DNA of 26,835 nucleotides from Bdellovibrionota bacterium (GTDB lineage: Bacteria; Bdellovibrionota; Bacteriovoracia; Bacteriovoracales; Bacteriovoracaceae): the NCBI GenBank assembly GCA_030836365.1, contig JAURQB010000038.1:1-26835 (forward strand), written 5' to 3'. How positions within the stretch are numbered: position 1 is the first letter of the stretch; the number at the start of each line of letters is the position of its first letter. Of the stretch, positions 7,384 through 14,805 are shown piece by piece. The notes under the pieces are model-generated. The model saw only the letters and a list, made by a program, of their open reading frames with translations. It had not been told where the DNA came from and did no database searches. The translations under genes were made by a program, and so were the position numbers.

Positions 7384-8069
7384 AAGCAAAAATCTTATTA
7401 ATCGAAGATGAAGCACATATCGCTGAGGGAATAAAAATAAATTTAAATCTCTCTGGTTATGACGTTTCTGTGGCAAAGGATGGAATGATTGGACTTGAAA
7501 TGTGGGAAAAAGAAAGTCCAGATCTTATTATTCTAGATATTATGATTCCGAAAATTGATGGGCTTAGTTTGCTCAAGCAGATTCGAAAAACTGACCTGGA
7601 GACACCAATTCTTGTTTTGTCTGCGAAAGACAGAGTAGAGGATCGAATAGAAGGACTTAGTTATAAGGCAGATGATTACATCTCTAAACCATTTCATTTA
7701 AAAGAGCTTCTTCTTCGTATTGACGCATTATTAAGCAGGGCAATGAGAGGAACTGAACAGCTTAGAGAGAAAGTGATATCTTTTGGAGAGAACCTTGTTA
7801 ATTTGGATACGCTTAAGGCGCAAAGTGGTGAATCTAATTTTTTCCTAACCGAGCAAGAGGGAAAGCTGTTTCATTACATGGTTAATCGAGAGGGCCGGTT
7901 TGTGGCAAGAGAAGATTTACTTCGTGATGTTTGGAAGTATCAGGGTGAAGTAAACTCTCGAACGGTTGATATATTTATTTCAAGGTTTAGAAAATATTTT
8001 GAAAAAGACCCAAAGAAGCCTCAGTTTTTTCATTCAAAGAGAATCAAAGGCTATATGTTTCAACGTTGA
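7380..8069 (+). CDS. OmpR/PhoB-family response regulator
   Basis: A 229-residue DNA-binding response regulator, partner of the kinase just upstream. The receiver domain (about 1-118) has the acidic pair E9-D10, phosphoacceptor D53 in LDIMIP, a switch Ser in VLSAKD and the conserved Lys in YISKPF. The C-terminal winged helix (about 130-229) includes REDLLRDVW, NSRTVDIFISRFRKYF and the wing at IKGYMF. ATG 7380 has a Shine-Dalgarno AAGGAG (7368-7373) six bases upstream, better than the in-frame ATG at 7347. The 4-bp overlap with the kinase stop indicates translational coupling. Target genes are unknown; the neighbouring divergent promoter region is an obvious place to look for a direct-repeat binding site. 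Confidence 0.95.
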   Translation: MKAKILLIEDEAHIAEGIKINLNLSGYDVSVAKDGMIGLEMWEKESPDLIILDIMIPKIDGLSLLKQIRKTDLETPILVLSAKDRVEDRIEGLSYKADDYISKPFHLKELLLRIDALLSRAMRGTEQLREKVISFGENLVNLDTLKAQSGESNFFLTEQEGKLFHYMVNREGRFVAREDLLRDVWKYQGEVNSRTVDIFISRFRKYFEKDPKKPQFFHSKRIKGYMFQR

Positions 8070-8070
8070 C

Positions 8071-8205
8071 TTAGTGAAATAGTGACCAGTTAGAAAAGAG
8101 ATCAATGCCCATCACGCTTTTTAGTTGATATACCAAAAAAAGAAAAAGGACGAGAAAGGTTAAGTCCAAAATCTTTGTTGTAATTCTTTCAGCGATTTGT
8201 TGCAT
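8071..8205 (-). CDS. Possible 44-residue single-span membrane protein
   Basis: A short open frame on the minus strand, beginning MQQIAERITTKILDL, followed by a strongly hydrophobic stretch (TFLVLFLFLVYQL, about residues 17-28) and a short tail ending in SNWSLFH. The charge pattern (basic residues before the span) suits an inner-membrane protein. It converges with the response regulator, with one base between stop codons, and fills a gap that would otherwise be empty. No Shine-Dalgarno is visible and a stop codon directly precedes the ATG, so translation is uncertain. I do not recognise the sequence. Confidence 0.4.
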   Translation of the reverse strand: MQQIAERITTKILDLTFLVLFLFLVYQLKSVMGIDLFSNWSLFH

Positions 8206-8234
8206 TCAGGGATACTAGCATTCATACAGATTAT

Positions 8235-8270
8235 CTTTTTAGATATTGTAAAAATTACATCTCTAAAAAG
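8235..8270. repeat. Imperfect inverted repeat
   Basis: CTTTTTAGA (8235-8243) pairs with TCTAAAAAG (8262-8270), with an inner TGTAA/TTACA pair around a short loop. It lies past the stop of the lipoprotein gene and before the small membrane ORF, both on the minus strand. There is no T-tract, so it is not a standard terminator. It could be an mRNA 3' end structure or a binding site. Confidence 0.5.
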
Positions 8271-8308
8271 CTTCTAGGATGCGTATTTCCTGAATAAACT
8301 TCCTCTTT

Positions 8309-9277
8309 TCACTGGCAGGTCAATGTCGTCCTTAAGCTATCGGTGTGCTTGCATGAGTCTGTAATACAGTTAAAATCATCAACGCAGGTTTCCCCCAGTT
8401 CCAACTTATGATTTACGAAATATAAGGCTGTATAGTTGTTAAGGCTTTCATCTCGTACCACGTGTGGGGTAGCTCCGTAAACATTTGGTATGCCATATTC
8501 ATAGTAAGTAAAGTCATTAGTTGAAGGGGTCTGGCAATTGCGATCTAAAAAGAACTCAAACTTCATATGGAACTTTAGTTGGATTGAGTTGTTTATATCT
8601 TGAATGGGAAACTTAAGATGGGGATCTAGATAATATTGTGTTGCCGTCATTGCTGAACATGGAGTCTCGTAAAATTGAAGAGAAAATGGATTCTCTCCAT
8701 CATACTCGTACATTTTAATCTTCATACTTAGAACTGCTCCAGATTTAATTTCCGCTCCTATAGGACAATTTTCATTATTTAGGACACCTCCCTGATCTAT
8801 TTTTACATTGCAAGGGCGAAAAAGAATTTTCATCGGAGTTGTTTTTCCTTCAGGAAGGATAAATTCCCTGTCGATAAACTCTGAGGTTAAAAAATTATCA
8901 TCACTAAGCACTGGAGATATTGTTCTTGTCCCGCCAAAACTTAGGTCAATTGGCATAAAGAAAGCTTTTTCGGCACTGATATTTTTAGTTATTGATGTTC
9001 CCTCGTCGTTATTTTCTTCTATAGCCATCTTAAGCCCATAAACAATGTAACCGGGGTGATTTGGTAGGGCCAGATTAAATTGTTTATTAATTGAATCGAT
9101 CCAAAAAGATCGATAGAAATTTGTTTCTTTATTATAGATATGCAGCCAGTAGAAATTTTTTATATTAGTGCTTTTTTGAATTGAGGGTAGTTTGATCTGG
9201 AGGTTGGTTTGATTAAAATTTTCCCTTCCGCATGAAAGAGTACTTAAAAATAGAAATAGAGTGATGATTTTATTCAT
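8309..9277 (-). CDS. Putative lipoprotein of unknown function
   Basis: A 322-residue exported protein starting MNKIITLFLFLSTLSCGREN. The hydrophobic signal ends at Cys16, a probable lipidation site, although Thr-Leu-Ser before the Cys is not the most usual lipobox. An upstream in-frame ATG at 9322 would put 15 residues before this signal and is rejected. The mature part looks beta-rich. It has several Cys, including a C-terminal cluster (ETCVDDFNCITDSC and a final TCQ) resembling a small disulfide-bonded module seen at the ends of some surface proteins. The start overlaps the end of the TPR-barrel gene by 8 bases, so the two are translationally coupled. That, with the partner's architecture, suggests this lipoprotein is its client or subunit. 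I recognise no family. Confidence 0.8.
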   Translation of the reverse strand: MNKIITLFLFLSTLSCGRENFNQTNLQIKLPSIQKSTNIKNFYWLHIYNKETNFYRSFWIDSINKQFNLALPNHPGYIVYGLKMAIEENNDEGTSITKNISAEKAFFMPIDLSFGGTRTISPVLSDDNFLTSEFIDREFILPEGKTTPMKILFRPCNVKIDQGGVLNNENCPIGAEIKSGAVLSMKIKMYEYDGENPFSLQFYETPCSAMTATQYYLDPHLKFPIQDINNSIQLKFHMKFEFFLDRNCQTPSTNDFTYYEYGIPNVYGATPHVVRDESLNNYTALYFVNHKLELGETCVDDFNCITDSCKHTDSLRTTLTCQ

Positions 9278-10799
9278 ATTGAACACCAAAGGAGATACCG
9301 GCCATATGTTGTTGATATGCAAACGTTTCTTTATCTTTACTTAACTTTCTTTCATATCGATATTTAAATTCTAATTGGAAATATTTTTTAAAGAGAAACT
9401 CATATCTAATTTGGGGGGCAATCGTTACTTCATAACCTCGTGTGTCTCTCATTTTTTTTGTGTCGATAATGCTCATCATACCACTAGTTGTTAGGATGTT
9501 TTTGTTATTAATTTTCATCTTGTGGGTGAGTGTTCCAGATAACTGCATATTTGAAAATTCTGGAGTATTTAAGTACTCACTATATTTCATTTCACCTTGA
9601 AGGAAAAAAATGAGGTATTGATTAAAGCTATAAGGAATAATGGAGTTAACCGCATAAATATTTTGATCGTTTAGTCCCGTAAAATTTGTTAGTTTTTGGT
9701 AAGATAATTCAGTGGCGGGTGCAAGACCTAATAATTTGAACTGCCCACCAAGCATTACTGATACTGTTCTTGTGTCAAATTTCAACGTGCCGTCTAGCGT
9801 GTTGTTCATGTTTTGCTGATCAAAACCAGTAGAAATCCAAAGAGGGAGAAAAATATTCTTAAACGGTTTTTCAATCAGAAATTTATTTTGAAAGCCTATT
9901 GTTAGGCCATCAAATCTCGCAATATTAGGATCTTTTTGCTCCAAATGATATTGATGATTAACAAATAGATTAACGGTATCCTGGAGCTTATATTTACTGA
10001 TCGTGGGAAAATGATATCGAAGTCCCAAAGCCGAATTAAATAGTCCAGAGTCAGAATTGTTATTTTCAGTCGGCTCAATGGATTGATAGATAACGTTAGT
10101 GTTATACTCAAAATACTGATCAAATGTGATTAAAAGAGGAGAATCATTTACTCCATCAAGATATTTATTTTTGATGAATTTAATATCACCTTTAATGATA
10201 TTCGTTAATGGAAGGTTTGGGGCAGACTTTATGGCACGAACCATTTTTGGTAATACTTTTTCTCTAATCACTTTTTTTGATAACTTTTTCGTTTTTATAT
10301 ATCCATCAAGATAGAGAAGTCCCGTTTGGTGATGGGCAGCTTGGATAAAACTTAAATCAGGAAAGGCCGTATCATGAATTTGTGCAAAGTAATTTTTGGC
10401 ATCATTGTAAAGTCCAAGCTCTTTGTGGATGGTTCCAAGGTAGTATAAAGAGGCATCAGGTTTATAATTTTGTTTCACGCTTTTTTTAAAAAAATTAGCC
10501 GACAGCTTTCTTTCTTCTTTTGAATAATAGGCTTGGGCGATAAGGTAATTTACATCAGGATGATTCTTAAAGTTTTTCACACGTTTTAAAAAATTAATGG
10601 CCACATCATACTGATGAAGGCGAAAAGCTGAAATGCCAGCCAGGTAGTTTTTCTCATCACTGTTTAAGTTAGTGGCTGAGGAGTTGATATGCTCTAGAAC
10701 ACCTTCATAGTCACCTTCTGAGAACATATTGCTTATTGTTGCATTCGCAGATGAATATAAAATAAAAAAGATAAAATTCAGTAGGATAAAATTTTTCAT
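9270..10799 (-). CDS. TPR plus outer-membrane beta-barrel protein (Slam-like layout)
   Basis: A 509-residue exported protein. Signal peptide MKNFILLNFIFFILYSSANA. Residues about 25-150 are helical TPR-type repeats (for example DEKNYLAGISAFRLHQYDVA and ASLYYLGTIHKELGLYNDAK). Residues about 220-509 show the alternating pattern of transmembrane beta-strands (NTNVIYQS, LGLRYHFP, TVNLFVNHQYHL, RTVSVMLGGQF, IRYEFLFKKYF, LEFKYRYER) and the chain ends GISFGVQYE. Periplasmic TPR followed by a barrel is the layout of Slam proteins, which move lipoproteins to the cell surface, and of some polysaccharide exporters. The call rests on architecture, not clear sequence identity. The start overlaps the preceding stop (ATGA), and its end overlaps a lipoprotein start. 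Outer-membrane location is probable; the transport role is a hypothesis. Confidence 0.8.
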   Translation of the reverse strand: MKNFILLNFIFFILYSSANATISNMFSEGDYEGVLEHINSSATNLNSDEKNYLAGISAFRLHQYDVAINFLKRVKNFKNHPDVNYLIAQAYYSKEERKLSANFFKKSVKQNYKPDASLYYLGTIHKELGLYNDAKNYFAQIHDTAFPDLSFIQAAHHQTGLLYLDGYIKTKKLSKKVIREKVLPKMVRAIKSAPNLPLTNIIKGDIKFIKNKYLDGVNDSPLLITFDQYFEYNTNVIYQSIEPTENNNSDSGLFNSALGLRYHFPTISKYKLQDTVNLFVNHQYHLEQKDPNIARFDGLTIGFQNKFLIEKPFKNIFLPLWISTGFDQQNMNNTLDGTLKFDTRTVSVMLGGQFKLLGLAPATELSYQKLTNFTGLNDQNIYAVNSIIPYSFNQYLIFFLQGEMKYSEYLNTPEFSNMQLSGTLTHKMKINNKNILTTSGMMSIIDTKKMRDTRGYEVTIAPQIRYEFLFKKYFQLEFKYRYERKLSKDKETFAYQQHMAGISFGVQYE

Positions 10800-11344
10800 T
10801 CTTTCTCGGAAATGTTGATGATCAAGTTGGTTGTATTGCTTAAGTTATTTGTGTTCGTGTTATTTTGTTGAGAAATTTCATCTTGTATGTTGTTGATGAC
10901 ATTAGTTGTATTACTATTTGTATACTCGTTAAACTGTTTGAAACCATCTTTAATTTCTTTATTATTGTCGGAGATTAACCTCTCTTTTTTGATGAAGTTT
11001 TTTGGGATATGGTTAATTTTTGGGATTGTTGTATCGATTTTTTTGATGGGAATAAACTCACCTTTAATTGGGTCAAGCTTTAAATTATTGGGTGGAATAT
11101 ACTCCCCGGTTTTTGAGTCTACTGTGCCGACAAGAGGACTTGGACTATAACTTTGTTGATCGTCGTTAAAAGATGATTTTGAGTCGGGCTCTATATATAT
11201 ACCACTTTTTGCATCAAGATATCCTCCCGAAGCCGGTGCAAATTCCTTGGTGCTTTCATTATAAAATCCATCAGTATTTTTTATCTTTGGAAGAGCGACT
11301 TTTATCTTTGTGATGGTACTTGATTCAAACGACTTTCCTGGCAC
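10796..11344 (-). CDS. Detached C-terminal tail of the FecR-domain protein (repeat-bearing)
   Basis: This open frame has no convincing start of its own. Its first usable codon is a GTG at 11342-11344 without a Shine-Dalgarno, and the same frame stays open upstream for 29 codons to the FecR gene's stop (11432-11434). Those codons read PALKKNTSFAQA through IIPPGV, a natural continuation of the FecR protein. The part shown is 182 residues: low complexity, with about four copies of a short repeat (DGFYNESTKEFAPA, GGYLDAKSGIYIEP, GTVDSKTGEYIPP, LKLDPIKGEFIPI). It ends in an Asn/Thr-rich, probably helical region. No signal peptide. It overlaps the TPR-barrel start by 4 bases. It is either a remnant of a longer FecR protein cut by a nonsense mutation, a reinitiated product, or the end of a read-through protein. 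Confidence 0.6.
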   Translation of the reverse strand: MPGKSFESSTITKIKVALPKIKNTDGFYNESTKEFAPASGGYLDAKSGIYIEPDSKSSFNDDQQSYSPSPLVGTVDSKTGEYIPPNNLKLDPIKGEFIPIKKIDTTIPKINHIPKNFIKKERLISDNNKEIKDGFKQFNEYTNSNTTNVINNIQDEISQQNNTNTNNLSNTTNLIINISEKE

Positions 11345-11434
11345 TCCGGGAGGGATAATTGAACGGTAGTTTTTATGTTGTGTTTTATTTTGTGGAGCTT
11401 GTGCAAAAGAAGTATTTTTTTTAAGAGCAGGTTA
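11345..11434 (-). other. In-frame stop codon and open frame joining the FecR gene to the next ORF
   Basis: TAA at 11432-11434 follows CAG and precedes CCT. The 29 codons after it contain no stop and lead in the same frame into the ORF ending at 10796. A run of eight A residues (11420-11427 on the minus strand) lies within this stretch. One base change (for example CAA, GAA or AAA to TAA) would account for the split. Confidence 0.7.
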
Positions 11435-12073
11435 CTGCTTGACAGATATTTTTGTTGGAACATTAATTGTACCCGTTTTTAAATTATTCGCAGAGTATTG
11501 TCCTTTTAGAACTTCATAGGTAGATGATTGAGAGAGTGCATTATCTAAATCACTATAGCTAAACTTTGATGATTGAATTTTTCTGAAACCAACGACTCCC
11601 TCATAGGTAAGAACAGAGGAGATTCGGTTTTGCGTATTGTAGGTAAATTGAAAATCAGTTCCCCTCACACCCAGTGCTGCCGTTTCCGACTTAACGATAA
11701 GACTATTTTCTTTATTCATCGGATTATTATTTACCTTCGCGCGCATGACTCCTTTTAGTAAGTGAATAAGGTTTTCATCCTGGCCAATATAATGTTCAAT
11801 GACCATTTCCGATGATGGTGCGACGGTGATTGTTGCATCATTGATCATCGCAATTTTGACAACACTTGACTTGAGTGTTCGAACAGTATCTCCTTGATAT
11901 ACCTCGGAGTCCATTGATAGAGATGTTCCATTACGAAAAGCACTGCCGCGAAGATATTTTACGATACCAACAGGGAGTATTTCGTCGTCAATAATATCTT
12001 CGTTCGCACTTTCTACGGCATACAAGCGAGCGCAAAAAAGAAGAGCGATTGTAGGGATGATAAAAAATTTCAT
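11432..12073 (-). CDS. Exported FecR-domain protein
   Basis: A 213-residue protein with a signal peptide (MKFFIIPTIALLFCARLYA) and one FecR-type beta-sandwich domain. Visible landmarks: VKYLRGSAFRNG (about 38-49), VYQGDTVRTLKSSVVKIAM (about 58-76), ATITVAPSSEMVIE, LLKGVMRAKV, then VKSETAALGVRGTDFQF (about 127-143) and VLTYEGVVGFRK. Unlike E. coli FecR, it has no sigma-regulator helix or membrane span. Periplasmic FecR-domain proteins of this kind often bind peptidoglycan or are linked to envelope assembly. Similar proteins usually carry a longer tail, and here the frame continues past the stop into such a tail. It heads the operon ending at 8309. AAGGA lies directly before the ATG, and a strong terminator of the preceding gene isolates it upstream. 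Confidence 0.88.
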   Translation of the reverse strand: MKFFIIPTIALLFCARLYAVESANEDIIDDEILPVGIVKYLRGSAFRNGTSLSMDSEVYQGDTVRTLKSSVVKIAMINDATITVAPSSEMVIEHYIGQDENLIHLLKGVMRAKVNNNPMNKENSLIVKSETAALGVRGTDFQFTYNTQNRISSVLTYEGVVGFRKIQSSKFSYSDLDNALSQSSTYEVLKGQYSANNLKTGTINVPTKISVKQ

Positions 12074-12112
12074 TCCTTATATGGTAAACGAATCCTATTT
12101 AATTTGTAAGGC

Positions 12113-12139
12113 AAAAAAAAGCCTCACATAAAGTGAGGC
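12113..12139 (-). terminator. Terminator of the exported barrel-protein gene
   Basis: Stem GCCTCAC (12121-12127) with GTGAGGC (12133-12139), loop ATAAA, and eight T residues after it on the minus strand (12113-12120). Flanking A and T runs extend the stem, and it could work weakly in the plus direction too. It separates the gene ending at 12166 from the FecR operon. Confidence 0.9.
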
Positions 12140-12165
12140 TTTTGAAGCTTTGATTTTATTTTATA

Positions 12166-13233
12166 TTAAAAATAGTAAATGAGTGAAACACTCGGGATTG
12201 GGTAAATCCCAATTTCGTTTCCAAGCATTAAAACAACTGGAAGCTCAATTGCGAGTCCAATGTTTTGGCCTAGAGAGAACTCCATTCCAATACCTACACC
12301 AATGTTAATTGTGTTGTTTCTATTCCATTGCTCTTCAAGTCCTGCGCATGGGTCAACATAATCTTCACCAGGTTCTTGTGGTTTAGAGTAGTCACATCTG
12401 TCCCAATCAATTGAGTAATTACCTCTTAGGTAACTAGAGATACCACCAATCGCCATAAATCTAGTTTTCTTGGTGGCGTGTAGAGTTCGCATGAAGTTTG
12501 CTCCGAGGCTGACAAAATAACTTGTTGATGAAGCCCATGGAATTCCAGTGAATTGATAGCCCCATTTGTTAGCTAAATGACGCCTGTAAGAAATACCGAG
12601 TCCAGTGATTGCACCTGCTGCAAAACCCATCCCTGTTCTACTGTAGTCAATTTCATCATCACCACCATCATCTTCAGAATTGATAATTTCAATATTTGAT
12701 GGGCTTACTTCATCTGCAACTTCTAGAGATGGTGCAATGCTGAGGGCCTTTAGCCGCGCGAGTCTTGCCGGAACCTTATCCTTAAGCTCAAAAGTTTTCG
12801 CGTCCAAAATTTGAATCATCTCTTCATCTTCGAGCATGGAGTTGTAGCTAAAATCACCATTAATTAGCGTTGATAAGTTTCCTACGACGTGATTTCCATA
12901 TGCGGAAGGGTACTCTTGAACGATCCATTTATTATTTTCTTTTGTAATTTTTTTGAGAACAAATCTGTTATCAATGACGGCCAATGCAACAACATTTCCT
13001 GTGCTCAGAAGCTCAATTTCAAATCGAGCAGAGGTGCTCTCGATAGGAAGGAGGTTAATTTCTTGCTTAAAGTTTTCATCTAGGTCATTTACAAATATAA
13101 TTTTACCCAGAGGATTGTTTGTTTTTTGAACGATGATTGTGTCACCTGTTTTTGGGTCAATCGCCACATCTTCGACAAATGAAAATGCAGACAAGCTCAG
13201 CAGAGCAGCCATTATAAAAGTAATAAATTTCAT
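12166..13233 (-). CDS. Exported protein with C-terminal outer-membrane barrel
   Basis: A 355-residue protein of unknown function. Signal peptide MKFITFIMAALLSLSAFS. Residues about 20-170 are beta-rich with propeller-like strands (VEDVAIDPKTGDTIIVQ, GKIIFVND, NVVALAVIDNRF, IQILDAKTFEL). An acidic linker (NSEDDGGDDEID, about 185-196) follows. Residues about 200-355 look like membrane beta-strands (GAITGLGISYRRHLA, SYFVSLGANFMRTL, TINIGVGIGMEFSL, IGLAIELPVVLML) and the chain ends SLIYYF. A terminal Phe is the usual outer-membrane insertion signal. Two Cys about 17 residues apart (CDYSKPQ to DPC) probably close an external loop. It has its own promoter and terminator and an AAAGGAAG Shine-Dalgarno, so it is monocistronic. 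Confidence 0.82.
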   Translation of the reverse strand: MKFITFIMAALLSLSAFSFVEDVAIDPKTGDTIIVQKTNNPLGKIIFVNDLDENFKQEINLLPIESTSARFEIELLSTGNVVALAVIDNRFVLKKITKENNKWIVQEYPSAYGNHVVGNLSTLINGDFSYNSMLEDEEMIQILDAKTFELKDKVPARLARLKALSIAPSLEVADEVSPSNIEIINSEDDGGDDEIDYSRTGMGFAAGAITGLGISYRRHLANKWGYQFTGIPWASSTSYFVSLGANFMRTLHATKKTRFMAIGGISSYLRGNYSIDWDRCDYSKPQEPGEDYVDPCAGLEEQWNRNNTINIGVGIGMEFSLGQNIGLAIELPVVLMLGNEIGIYPIPSVSLIYYF

Positions 13234-13268
13234 GTTTCTTCCTTTTTCGGAGTTTTCAATTGTGCTGG

Positions 13269-13297
13269 GTTTTACGATAGGGAGCCACCAGTGTCAA
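13269..13297 (-). promoter_or_regulatory. Promoter of the exported barrel-protein gene
   Basis: On the minus strand: perfect -35 TTGACA (13292-13297), 17-base spacer, -10 TAAAAC (13269-13274). The expected start is about 13262, roughly 30 bases before the ATG at 13233. Confidence 0.6.
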
Positions 13298-13401
13298 TGT
13301 GAATTGTGCAAGTTGTTAAAAATACACCTGATCCGTTGTAAAAAATACAGTTAATGAGTGTTTTTTATGAATATTAAGGTCTTTTAGCATAGGTATTGTG
13401 A

Positions 13402-14805
13402 ATGAAATCAATACTTTTTTTTATCGTGATACTTTTTGGGCAAGCTTTTGGTTTTTCGCCCCGTTTACCAGAACGCTTTGACCTAAGCGATACATATCTT
13501 TCTGAAGGTCTGATTTATCAGGCAAGAGTCGCTCAGATTTACAATACTACAAATATGACCAGAGAGGATATATTTGGGAGGCAGGTTTATGGGAGTAGAC
13601 GCCCACTGTCTCAAAAACAATTTGATGAAATGTCTGATGAAGTTAGTTTGGGAGTTGATATCTCTTACCGCGAATATGTACAACAGTGGCTGGCCGAAGC
13701 AGTTGCTCCTTATTATTTAAAAAAAGTTATTGATATCGCGACAAAGAATCATCAAGTCGATTCGAGAATTATCACAAAAATAACATTGTCGTTGATAGAT
13801 AAAATGAGAAGAACACACGATCAAGGGTATCAGCTGGATACGATAAAGTTAATTAGAGAGTATATAAAAACTTCGTTAACAATTAGTCTAAAAAAAGAAG
13901 ATTTTGTGAACCTAATTGAGGGGTTGGGAAAAGATAATGCATTAGTCTTTGATTTTTCTCCTGTTTATAAAGTCGCTGTTGATGAGAATTTTTCTGATGA
14001 TATTTTCTATCGCAAATGGCTATCTTTTTGTGAAGGTCGTATAGTCAGCTACATTCAATATTTAAGAAGAGTCAATTTTGTTCAAGAGCAGTTGGCGTTT
14101 GAGCTTCAGCGAGATCCATTTTATCTTTATAGCAGTTACTCAGGGGATGAAGAATATATTTATTCTCTACTTACTAGAAGCAATGGCCAGCCATTAATGA
14201 GAATAAATTATAAGCTAAACATGATAAAGATTAATTTTAAGCCTGAGCAGGTGAAATTTATCGATGATATCAAACAAAGATACACGTCTTTTAATGATGT
14301 CGATAAACTACGCAGTTTTTTAAAGAGAAACAAAATTACAAACCGCCAAATGGAGGTAGAGAAATTTAGTCATTTATCATCTCTCTCCTTGTCTGAAATT
14401 GTCGAAGATGTAGATGCACCATTTTGGGACCCCATAAGAATGATGAAAGGAGAACTAACTTTCGTTAAAGGCAAATATGTAGGCGAATATTTTGTCGCTC
14501 TAGATGTAAAGGAATCTGGTGTATTTACACATTCTATTGACTCAAAGGAAGCGATCAGTGAGATTCGAAAAGAATTGCAGAAGAGAAAGAAAAAAGTTCT
14601 GTATTCTCGAATTGTAAAAAGATTAAGCCAAAAATATCCAATACTAATTGATCTGTTTAAATGCTATGGGGATCAAGTTTTATGTTACGAGGATAATTTT
14701 CAAGAGCTGATTATCAACAGTCTTGTCCAGTTTAGTAAACAAGGTCTTGAAAGAGAGTACTTAGAAGAGATTAACTCTGACCTATTTGAGAAAGCGCTTT
14801 ATTAA
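13402..14805 (+). CDS. Exported protein of unknown function
   Basis: A 467-residue protein starting MKSILFFIVILFGQAFG, a good signal peptide, then FSPRLPERFDLSDTY. The rest is charged, mostly helical and rich in Lys, Arg, Tyr and Phe. It has no further membrane segment, no obvious catalytic motif, and two Cys close together near the C terminus (FKCYGDQVLCYED) that could form a disulfide. I do not recognise a family. The start is preceded by only a weak AGG. Its last four bases overlap the end of the convergent sugar-transferase gene, with no terminator between them. Location is probably periplasmic or secreted. Confidence 0.78.
   Translation: MKSILFFIVILFGQAFGFSPRLPERFDLSDTYLSEGLIYQARVAQIYNTTNMTREDIFGRQVYGSRRPLSQKQFDEMSDEVSLGVDISYREYVQQWLAEAVAPYYLKKVIDIATKNHQVDSRIITKITLSLIDKMRRTHDQGYQLDTIKLIREYIKTSLTISLKKEDFVNLIEGLGKDNALVFDFSPVYKVAVDENFSDDIFYRKWLSFCEGRIVSYIQYLRRVNFVQEQLAFELQRDPFYLYSSYSGDEEYIYSLLTRSNGQPLMRINYKLNMIKINFKPEQVKFIDDIKQRYTSFNDVDKLRSFLKRNKITNRQMEVEKFSHLSSLSLSEIVEDVDAPFWDPIRMMKGELTFVKGKYVGEYFVALDVKESGVFTHSIDSKEAISEIRKELQKRKKKVLYSRIVKRLSQKYPILIDLFKCYGDQVLCYEDNFQELIINSLVQFSKQGLEREYLEEINSDLFEKALY

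Noticed and set aside
9278..9322. Upstream start (9322) for the lipoprotein
   Set aside because: It would place 15 residues before a complete signal peptide with its lipidation Cys.
11420..11463. Separate start ATG at 11461-11463 joined to the tail frame by slippage on the A8 run
   Set aside because: It would need one extra A, the resulting N terminus is a poor signal peptide, and simple continuation across the stop explains the sequence better. Not fully excluded.
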